A stretch of 64,000 nt of DNA from Linnemannia schmuckeri. Taxonomy: Eukaryota > Mortierellomycota > Mortierellomycetes > Mortierellales > Mortierellaceae. The stretch lies in the NCBI GenBank assembly GCA_029449235.1, contig JANATG010000010.1, forward strand, positions 2,010,001-2,074,000, read 5' to 3'. Under the pieces are notes generated by a model. It saw only the letters and a program-made list of their open reading frames with translations. It had not been told where the DNA came from and ran no database searches. The position numbers were made by a program, and so were the translations under genes. Of this stretch, positions 9,910-18,869 are shown piece after piece (the first letter of the stretch is position 1; every line of letters begins with the position of its first letter).

Positions 9910-10978
9910 ATGGCATTTTCAGAGGACCTTCGATGGCGAGCGGTTATTCTTTTCAGCTTTATGGGTGTAGGTATGGAAGATGTAGCTACTTTGCTAGGTG
10001 TATCCCCAGCCAGTGTTAAGCGCTGGACAGGTAATGAAATGTGATTTGTCGTTCGTCCGTTTGATAACGCATAAAGAAATATCTTGACAAGCCATTGTTT
10101 ACAGATTGCTTTAATGCTACAGGACATGTATACAGGAAAGCTGAACGGCTGGCCCGTCCGGTATGGCCGATGGACGTACAGAACGGCGTCAAGGCCTTTG
10201 TGAACGAACACCCTTGCTTTTATTTGGAGGAAGTGCAATCGTTTATTCAAGATACGTATCCTGAAGTGTCAAACACTTCCATTCTGACAATCTGCCGTGC
10301 ATTGCGCCATGTCCTGAAGTTGAGCAGGAAAAAGATCGAAAAGCGAGCGCGTGAGGCGGTTCCCGTGAAGCTAGAGGACTTCAAGTTCAGTCTTCGACCG
10401 TTCTATAACTTTCCTGAGCAACTGATTTTCGTGGACGAAACCAGCAATGATGGAAGGGACGCTGTGAGTAGATATGCTTGGGCGCCTATCGGCTCTCCGG
10501 CAATTGTCTCGCTTCCTTTCTCACGCGGCCAACGTGCCTCAGCATTGACTGCTTTCAACAGCAATGGATTTTTGGCATGGTCCTTCACTACGGGGACTTT
10601 TACCAGACAGTCATTCCACAATGCATTCGTTAAGTCCATTCTCCCTCACCTTCGTGCGTGGCCCTTGCCGAACTCAGTTGTTATTATTGATAATGCCCGA
10701 ATTCATATGTATAAACAGTTTCAAGATGCCATTGAAACTCGCGGAGCATTGCTCTTTTATTTACCTCCACATTCTCGCCATCTCAATCCCATCGAAACCG
10801 GTTTTTCTTTGGTCAAGAGATATATTCAAAAAAACGGCTACCTTGTTTTCACCACCTCCCTGAACCAGTGCTGGACTTAGCATTCAGCCAATGCACAAGC
10901 AAAGACGGGTTGGCCATCAATTTATTCTCACACAGTGGGTATGAACGTGGCTTTTTGAACTTCAAATCACAATAAACG
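9910..10978 (+). pseudogene. Tc1/mariner-type transposase (DD34E), late frameshift
   Basis: Exon 1 9910-10030 encodes a helix-turn-helix (MAFSEDLRWRAV... LLGVSPASVKRW). Intron 10031-10104; exon 2 begins at 10105. The DDE catalytic triad is present: D in FVDETS, D in VVIIDNARIH, E in HLNPIE, with 34 residues between the second D and E, as in Tc1-like enzymes. The frame stops at 10880, but a good C-terminal tail (LDLAFSQCTSKDG to stop near 10974) continues in another frame. The switch falls near a T-run at about 10846-10849, consistent with a single-base loss. So the catalytic core is intact and the last 35-40 residues are displaced. Cut-and-paste DNA transposase by family. Confidence 0.85.
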
Positions 10979-10990
10979 TTTATTCATATG

Positions 10991-12193
10991 CTAGTCACCG
11001 TCTTCATGATCGACGTCTCTAAGATCACCCTCAGGGCGGGCAAGAATACCAGCATCAAAGTTAACAAGCCCATTTAAATTGATATCGGGCAAACCAAGCG
11101 CGTGTCGTAGGCCCGATATATTGATTCTGAGTGTAGCTTGTATACTGATGCAGTTATCATGTCGTTCCTCGTTCTGTGTAGCATTGCGTTGGTCGAGAGC
11201 TGCTCGTTCGTCGTCCAAATGTGGAAGCTGACGAAAGGTCGCTGTTTGGGGTACTGCTAGTTGATCGAGTGGAGTCTGCTGAACCCTTTTGGCCAGATTC
11301 CTTGCGAAATACGCCCTTGACATGGAGCCCACTGGATTAAGGGTTCCTTGGTCAATAGCGAGCTCAATTCGCCCGTCCTCCTCTTGAATGCGGCGTTGAG
11401 AAGACCTCCTAATTGTGTCCTACCTTCCTGGAGCGAGGACGCGAGGCTGGGGCGGGACTTGGACCTGCGCATCCGAGAGATAGGCGAAAAGGTCGATCCC
11501 TACTTTATCAGTGTTATTTAGTCGCTTGGCCTCCGCAGTCCACGCACGCTTGAGCTTACCCTCATAATCTTCATCATCCAATCTTAAGAAAAGCTTGAGG
11601 GGTGCTGTGCGTTGGTTTTATGTACAACGTCTGGCCCAATTCCCACTCAAAGTCCTTCAGTGTTGGGAGATCCGTCCGGTGTCTGACCTTTGCGATTAGT
11701 GAGTCCAGTGTGTCTTCCTCCCAGCGAAAGTTCCAAACAGCAGCAGCAGGCCAGCTGTTGCGGACTCGACAGTATGTGTACGGCTGCCCGTAGCGAAGGT
11801 TGATACGTAGAGTAATAGATTCTGGAATCTCTGTGTGGAGCCGTGCAAGCGTTGCAGGACGAGAGCTAGAGGTGACAGCAGAAGTAGCGGGAGCAGAAGT
11901 CGAGGGAGAGGGAGGGGTAGAGGAGTTACGTGGTGGAAGTGGAGGAGAGGGAGTACGAGGAGAGAGTGTACGAGGAGAAGGGGAGAAGGAGAAGAGGGAG
12001 GTCTATTTGGTGTTGTTGGAGACGGCGTGAAGGGTATAATGCCCCTCGTCTTTCGGCGAGGAATAAGGGGTTCGTATGAGGAGACCGAGCGAGTACAACG
12101 TTTACGAGAAGAAGAGTAGGGGAGAGAGACGAGGGAAGGATTGGCCCCAGACTCATTTCGTGTGAGGATGCGCCTTTTGGTATTCTTCGACAT
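10991..12193 (-). pseudogene. Decayed gene of unknown function, several frameshifts
   Basis: Three coherent minus-strand stretches line up end to end in different frames: 12193 (ATG, MSKNTKRRILTRNESGANP) through a Pro/Ser/Leu-rich part; about 11850-11580 (with PESITLRINLRYGQPYTY and WELGQTLYIKPTHSTPQAF); and 11580-10991 (with DDEDYEGKLKRAW, RIELAIDQGTLNPVGSMSR, ending DVDHEDGD). Frame changes near 11585 and 11430 break it. I recognise no domain. Its place beside the transposase and MITE suggests a transposon-associated or repeated gene, but that is inference. Confidence 0.55.
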
Positions 12194-12488
12194 GGTTGTT
12201 GCGAAAGGAATAAGGGAAAAAGAAAACGAAGTGTTTTCACTGCACTGGTAGTTTTGTATAAATTTTTTTTGGGTAGGAGGATCAGAGACACAACCAGTAG
12301 GATTAGAGGCAGGAAAGATTAGAACTAGTGCCAGATTAGTAGTCACTTTTTTTGTTCATTTTTATAGAAACGCGCAATAGCTGTTGGACCTAGATCAACT
12401 TTATTGTCTGTTTAAATTGTGGTATCCATCTCTCTCCCTTACAACTCGAGACTTATGTATCTTCGGAGGATATATGACGGAGCGATAC

Positions 12489-12586
12489 TGCAACTTTTGT
12501 AAGGAGTGGAAGGAAGAGTTGTCTTTGTATTTTGGTAACAGTTGTCTATTTATCTAATTAAGGTAATCGGGGGTCCAATCGTTGCA
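12489..12586 (+). repeat. 98-bp repeat, left copy (inverted relative to 18153-18250)
   Basis: Starts TGCAACTTTTGTAAGGAG and ends CCAATCGTTGCA, so it is itself bounded by a 6-bp inverted TGCAAC/GTTGCA. Its reverse complement recurs at 18153-18250 with the same 98-base length and only two mismatches. Non-coding. Confidence 0.95.
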
Positions 12587-12619
12587 ATGTAAGAGAGTAG
12601 TGGCGTAGGATAATAGTGT

Positions 12620-12755
12620 AGAGTACAACATTGTACATTACTGTAGGCATGGTAGGTATGGTAGGTATGGTGTGGTAAATATGATAGAGCATGGTAGGGG
12701 TAGGTCGGTCTGGTAAGTAAAGAATACAGTTTGGTAGATAGTAGCAAGAAGTGAT
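12620..12755. repeat. Short imperfect repeats (ggtaggtat type)
   Basis: Small tandem and scattered copies of atggtaggtatggtaggtat and related words between the left 98-bp repeat and the CRN relic. Low complexity. Confidence 0.5.
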
Positions 12756-13120
12756 TACCAGCTCTTCTGTTCTCTTTGGAATGATCCTACCCCATCGCTC
12801 TCGTCGTTTTCAGCAAAGCGTGTTCCTGCGTTTGGTCCTGTCAATAAGCTTGACATGCTACTTGGGAAAGAGATTGCCAAAGTTGGTATTGCCGACACGT
12901 ATACCTGCCGCACGCCACTCGTGTCGATCTTAGGAACCTGGACTGGAGTCAACTTCAGAGAACATGTCATGGGGTAGACGACGGTCATGCAGATGTTGAT
13001 GTTCTTGCCGCGAGCTGCACCGAAGCAGAATCTCCAGAGCTGGGACAGAAACTCGATCACAGCGCGACTATAGCTGCTGCTTTTGCTGTACTGCTGTCTA
13101 ATCTGGGTGGTCTTTACCAT
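12755..13120 (-). pseudogene. Relic of a second Crinkler (CRN) C-terminus
   Basis: Minus-strand frame from ATG 13120 contains FLSQLWRFCFGAARG and an ICMTVVYPM strand. Read in the next frame near 12840-12890, the tail gives NTNFGNLFPK, a TAG stop, then HVKLIDRTKRRN, which is the usual end of CRN nuclease-like domains and parallels the tail of the larger CRN just upstream on this strand (DGSNMRDFVPGGVVDLLDSV). The frame change and stop mark it as dead. The 5' part is absent. Confidence 0.6.
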
Positions 13121-13221
13121 AAGGCATCCTATCGTCGCATCCGAAAGACGATAGGTGTTAATGGGCGACAGAGAGATTATTGCTGCTATACCGCTTGCTA
13201 AATTCGCTTATTCGTTTCTCG

Positions 13222-16200
13222 CTACTGCTTCTCCAACATGGGCTTCTTCTCCGCCCTACTAGACGAGCCAGTCTGGTCGCTGACTCGCTTGGTTCCCTTC
13301 ACACTGTCGAGCAAATCGACTACTCCTCCAGGCACAAAATCCCGCATATTGCTCCCGTCAATGATCACGAGAAGCTGCATCAATGGCCCGTTGGAAGTAT
13401 GGCTACGATTAGTTCCACTCTCAGAATCCGTGTCCCAAAGGTCGTCGCGATCCCAGCCCTTTCGCAGCGTCTTGTTGATTGTAGGGTGGACGTAGATCAA
13501 GCTGAGATACTTTCCGCCAGGGCAGTACGTGGCCAGGTTCGGTAGATGATCCTTGATTCTACTCTCATGTACTGTCAGCTGCGCTTTCTCCACCCCTCCT
13601 GGATAGATGCCGTCGAGAAGCTTCGTCTGGACAAATACGGGGTAGAGCTCATTGTTGATTCGCAGGACAAAGACAATGTCGGGCCCTGAAGGGGACAGCT
13701 CTGGGTAGAAAAAGGGTGGTATCACACAGCCGTCCTTTCTCGAGTCATTCCTGTAGTGTGCCTCCAAAAAGTCGCGCATTGTCAGTGCGTCCTTGTACCG
13801 AGCTCCCCACTCATAGCCTTCCCATCCAACGATCGCTGCTGGATACTCAAACAAATGCCTCGGGAATGTGACAGGCTCAAAAGTAGGGATGGGGATCTTG
13901 GGTGGCTTCAGGTGCACGGCGGGCTTGGGGATCGAGAACATTTCCTGCTTGAGCTGTTTCTTGTGGAAGGCGTAGATTAAGTCCAAGGGTGCATGCCGCT
14001 CAAAGAGCTTCCCTTCCGAAGGAGGATCCTGCAAGTCTTGGTACTGTTCTCTGAAGTAATTGTAGAATCCTTCGTCTTCATTCTGGATCAAGTTGTAGGC
14101 AGCCTGGAACACGAAGGGTTCGTCAATAATCGTCTTGACCGTCTTCTCAGTACCAGCCTGGTCAGCGGAAATGCGAAGACGGGCGAAGGCACTCTCGACC
14201 AAGATTGGCTCCTCTCCCTGCAGGCTCCAAGGAAGTCCCAGCGAGGCTCGAAAGACTACAGTCTGCCTGAGAACGTGCCTGATATCGACGGCGTCCTTGA
14301 ACTTGGCTGGATCCTTGGCGACTTTGTCGAGCATCCTCTTGATGTCAGAGCAAAGATTTCCACGCACTGGGAAACGCTCAGGATAGCACACTAATGAGTG
14401 GACTCTTTGTTCGATAGCCTCCTTCCAGTATGACGGAGATCCCTTGGCAATGATCTCCTCGATTGTCGAGACAATTGGACGGAAACGACCTCGAAGCCTG
14501 AAAAACAATTCTTGAATGGCTGCTTCCGGTATTAACGTGTGAAGCCTGGCTTTGTCGTCCCCACACATCAGATCCCCGAGATTGTTGATGTACATTGCCA
14601 CTTGGTCCACTGTTTCCCAGCCCGGAAAGTCGACAATTCGGCGATTGACCTGCTCCCAGCTGCTTCCAATGCCGCCTGAGCTCAACAGGACCTCGAGTTC
14701 ATCGGCGCCAATGCCGGTACCACATGTCACCACGCAGTAGTTCTGAGTGTTGTTCGAAATGCTCCTCAGTCCGTGGATGATAGGAGAGAGTATCGACCTC
14801 AAGTCGCCGGAATCCGCGTGAGATACGAAGCAGTCCTTTCCATGATCGCTTAGCGTCTGGGCTTCATCGAGAACAACGAGAAACTTGCTAGGTGGAGAGT
14901 CAGAGGCGTATGAGGAAAACAAGCCTTGAACCAGGTGGAATTGAGCCTGCAATAGGCGCTTCAAGTTGGGAAGAGAAATCGCAGGTATCTGGTCGTGATA
15001 GACATCAAGTAGGGCCTGGAAAATGCTGTCAAAGACATCCGGTAGAGCGGGTTCAAAGGCTCCCGGACACACTTGGAGTAACATCCAGCGGTCACAAGTA
15101 AATGTGTCACGGCGGCCGAGACTCAGACAGTATTGTAGGACCAGAAGGCGTGCAAGGAGAAGACAGCCTGTAATCGCCTGGATATTGAGGCCATTCTGTA
15201 CTCTGTCTGACGACAAATATCGCGCCGGCATTTCTTTTGCTGATTCGAACAAAGTGGTGATATCCTTTGAACCTCGATCGGCCTGACTGCCGTTCAGATA
15301 GAGCCCCCATGTCTGTGCAAGCATTTCGACAACAGCTCGAGTCTTCCCACAGCCGCTCACGCCGAAGAAGGTGTTCAAGTCGTTGTTCTGGAAGTTGCTG
15401 ATCGTTTCTAGAGCTGCCACTGATGGAGGTGTCGTTGTTGACGTCGTCTGGTGTGGTTGCGTTGGGTGCAGCAGGTACAGAGCAGGTCGACCTGTCTTTT
15501 GGGCAAAGGAACTTGATCGCAGCCACGCCTTTGGCAAGCCTTTGACACAACAGTCTGCCTCAGGAAGAGAGAGCTCGCCTTCGACGAACATGCGAAGAAA
15601 GTTTGAAATGGCAGATCCTGGCTGAAAGAACTCCTCCTTGATATTCTCTATGCGAGTTTGGACTAAGAGGAAATATGAGCATTAGAAACCATTATTGCCA
15701 GCACAGAATAAAGACTGGACTCGAAAGATCATGTAGTTCTCTTACATGCTTCCGTCTCTTGTTCAAGCGATGGCGGCGATGGAGTTCGGACAGGTGCATG
15801 GACTATGTTGGTGCAAATGGATGAATGCTTCAGGTTAGTGCATAGACAAGAGTCGACGATGCAAACAGCAAGCCACAAAAAGCAATAAACGCGTGTGTGC
15901 ATTACCTTGAGGAGGGCGCTGAACGATGATGTGAATTGTGTCGTCGGGTAACTCAGTGTCAAAGACTTTGAGCAGCCTAGTGGTTGCCTTGAGTTTCTTC
16001 TTTTCAGGCACAGAGCCGAGCAGAACAGGAGGTCATTGTCGTCGTCGTCGTCAGGAATGGAGACGCGCCAAAGAGTGAGCTTATCGGCATCAATATCCTG
16101 AAAGCCATTGGCCTTCTTGGTCTTGATGAGCTCCTTGAGGTCGCCGATTGTCTTGGTTGACTCAATCTCGACAGGGAACGCGTAGGAGGTACCCTCTCCA

Positions 16201-16238
16201 TTAACGAGACAGAACAGATTCAGGCGATTGTTGGTCAT
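13222..16238 (-). CDS. Crinkler (CRN) protein: Ubl-like header, P-loop NTPase, nuclease-like C-terminus; frameshift in exon 1
   Basis: Exons: 15906-16238, 15746-15802, 13222-15662, roughly 940 residues. Exon 1 (ATG 16238, MTNNRLNLFCLVNGEG) is the ubiquitin-like CRN header, ending in TIHIIVQRPPQ. The NTPase has Walker A GVSGCGKTR (15335-15366) and Walker B FLVVLDEAQ (14862-14888), with a sensor-like VVTCGTG. The C-terminal part has PDIVFVLRINNELYPVFVQTK (13610-13690), which fits a PD-(D/E)xK-type nuclease core. CRNs of this build are known in oomycetes and early-diverging fungi as nuclear effector or conflict proteins (family knowledge). The header changes frame after a GAC run near 16035, as if one base were missing; all splice phases close only if that base is counted. 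So it is either a recent loss of function or an assembly error. Neighbours: a CRN relic and flanking 98-bp inverted repeats. Confidence 0.85.
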
Positions 16239-18152
16239 GGTGTTACGAAGCATCAAATAAAAAGAAAGATGGAAGAGAGGGTGAGGAATGAAAAGAAAGG
16301 AAAGAGGAAAGAAGAAGGAAGGTGAAGGAGGACAAGAATCGAAAGAAGGCAAAGGATGAAAGAAGGAATTGATGACGAACACAATGTGAGAGTGGTGGCA
16401 AAGGGCGTGTGGTGATGAGAAGGCGCGTGAGAGTAGAAATGAAGCTGTGAACCCATCTACTCTGGAGCAGTCACACTGTTCCAGAGGGGCTGGGTGATAA
16501 TCTCGCCCTCACACTTTAAGCACCTTCGTCCTCAACATTTCCTAAAAAGGATGGTGGTCCTCCATTTTCAAACATCGCTTTACACAAGTCCTCTATACGC
16601 GACAATGGAGCCTGAGTGGGCATGGGCTATTGTACCTTTGATGTTCTTTCTCTGTCATGGTGCAGGCTTGGTCCACGGCGTATCAGGGTAGGTACGAGAC
16701 AAGAGATGGGTACGGAGAGAGCAAAGGAAAGAGGATGCGTGTGATGGGATTGTGTATTTGAGATAGAGGACGATTAAACAGTTCCTAGTTCCTACAAAGA
16801 ACATGTTTGATAGAAATAATCAGCTCGTGTACCATTGCTCTGTATATTCTCTATTTTCGCCATTTTTTCGTTATTTCCAAACGACTATCACACTAGAAGT
16901 GTTAGAAAAAGGACGGCATCCATGATCTTTCAAAAAAAATGTTTCGCTCCATCTCCATCTTGTACACCCGTCTTGTAAGAAGTGAAAATAGGGAAACGGT
17001 GCCTCTCTTTTGCTGGCCCTGATCCTTCCCTTATTTTTTTTGGCGCCTTCTTTCTTTGCCTTTGATCCTCCCCTTACTTGTATGCTACTTATTCTAGCTT
17101 GATTCACGTCCTATTACTTTAGCTGGCCCCTTATTATTCTCTGGTCATTTTTTTCCCGGTTCATTTTCTCTGCCCTGGTTCCCTCCTTATTTTTTTATTG
17201 TCTTGTCTCTCTGCCCTCGATATAGGGATTAGAGCCAGTCGTTTACACTCCACTACTAGTCGTTTGAATTCCACTATTAGCCGTAGTAACTCGAGCAAGC
17301 TAGATCGTTATTATGCAAGGTCGATTGGATTGAAAGCCTATGGTTGGATGCACCAGAGCAAAATATCGTATTTTTTTCTCGTGTTATACACAAAGGAGTG
17401 TGATGTGGAGCTTGGTGACGCTGTGCTTCCCCGCGAATTTTTTCTTAGTAATCTAATCATCGCGGAGAACACTAGGTGCCCGAATCGAGGACATTAGATG
17501 GCGCCGCTATTTACTTCCTGGATTTCACCGTTATTCCTCTTTGTACCTTTTCTCTCTGCCCTTGATGCCTTATATTTTTTAGCTGTTTTTCCTTGCCCTT
17601 AACTATTTCTTTTCATCTCTTGTTCTCCTCGTGTCTCTAGCCTGCCTCTCGTAATGAGCAGCCAACCATCACGTATTCAATATCAGTATGATGGTATGAT
17701 AGAAGGAGCCAACATTGACTCATCAATAAGCAACGTCCTTATGACCGCGTAGATACCACAAGCCAGTTAGACATAGGGCACCAGCCTAGTAGGGCAATTG
17801 TTGCGCGATTTTTCGACATACTCATTACCAGTCGGGTTCTCCTCCCAGGGCAAACCTCAGCACCCACATTTAATCGATCATTCAATTTGTTTCACAGATG
17901 TTTACCTTATGCTGTGCAAGGGCCGAGATGTCTGAGTTGACAAAACCTTGTTTCCGTAAATCTGTTGATCAAACGGTTCTTTCAGGAACACATCAGTTGC
18001 AACCTTCTTGGTCTCGATCATTTTGTTGATGGCGTCAGATCAGAAACAGTGGGCTAGGTTGCTTCGTCTCTGCTAACTTGATTTGCTCGTCACTCAAACT
18101 AGACCCTCTCCCTACGTCTCTTCTCTTCCTTGCCTGCTTAATGGTGCATGGG
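16239..18152. other. Upstream region of the CRN gene; no intact gene
   Basis: 16250-16450 is purine-rich on + (pyrimidine-rich leader for the CRN). 16960-17640 has the degenerate pyrimidine-rich motif texture. On the minus strand near 17960-18035 a short coherent stretch (AINKMIETKKVATDVFLKEP) is shared with 63560-63605. Nothing else recognised. Confidence 0.5.
16960..17640 (+). repeat. Degenerate pyrimidine-rich interspersed motif
   Basis: Recurring ctgatccttccctta, tgatcctcccctta, ggccccttatta and ctgccct words at irregular spacing, of the same kind as 7620-8042. Non-coding. Confidence 0.45.
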
Positions 18153-18250
18153 TGCAACGATTGGACCTCCGATTACCTTAATTAGATAAATAGACAACTG
18201 TTACCAAAATACAAAGACAACTCCTCCTTCCACTCCTTACAAAAGTTGCA
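18153..18250 (-). repeat. 98-bp repeat, right copy
   Basis: Reverse complement of 12489-12586, 96 of 98 bases identical, ending aaaagttgca at 18250. The next base starts sequence homologous to the NLR gene at 57.2-62.5 kb. Confidence 0.95.
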
Positions 18251-18611
18251 AGCTCACAGCACTTGTGCTCGACTTTGGTGGCTGCCCTCCCCGGATCAGG
18301 ATTAGCAGGCGCTACCACTACAGGATCAGGATTGTGTGTCAGTCATCGAGGGGTTTACTGGAGCTGTTAGAGACGTTATTTGGAGGCCCAACAAGTTAGA
18401 GTTTGCGACAGCCTCCCATGAAGGATCCGTTCGAGCATGGAAACTGGTGGAGGAAGGATCAGGAAGAACGTCTGTTGAGTTGCTGTGGTCTTCTGGATCC
18501 CCTATGCTTGCCGCCTCGGGCGCCTTACTCTGCGATGCCGCCGGTCTCAGTCCAATCAATCGCAAGCTACTTGAGCAGTACGGTGCTACTGGATCGCCAA
18601 CCGAAGACTAA
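18251..18611 (+). pseudogene. Truncated 3' end of an NLR-like NACHT/WD40 gene
   Basis: Encodes the last WD40 unit and tail of the family seen at 57221-62509: DCVSVIEGFTGAVRDVIW, KLEFATASHEGS, AAGLSPINRKLLEQYGAT. Homology begins at the boundary of the 98-bp repeat. An in-frame TAG at 18303 replaces a glutamine codon of the intact copy. The upstream NACHT and WD40 parts are absent from this side and are not found left of the other 98-bp repeat. Confidence 0.85.
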
Positions 18612-18869
18612 ACACCTGTCAGTTGCACCTTTGCCGTACCGCAACATGATTTTTATTAAAATTTTTATACCTTTCCACACCCACCATCTCACTCTTACCA
18701 AAAGGTGTATATGATACAGGGTGACTGTTCCTCACAGAGCAGTTGTTCATGTTCTGTTTTGTTGTTTTTTCCCTCTTGTCTTATTTAGTCATGAAGAGTG
18801 TGTTTTCAATGAATAAGGAAATGGTAGAAGTTTTTTTTTTTATTTACAGTAAACAAGCAGTTGGCCACT

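Noticed and set aside
10846..10869. A 24-base GT...AG interval that would fix the transposase frame as an intron
   Set aside because: Far shorter than any other intron here and lacking donor consensus; a one-base loss in the T-run is simpler.
18743..18869. Plus-strand open frame after the NLR fragment
   Set aside because: Short, low complexity, overlaps the 3' end of the F-box/LRR-like pseudogene on the other strand.
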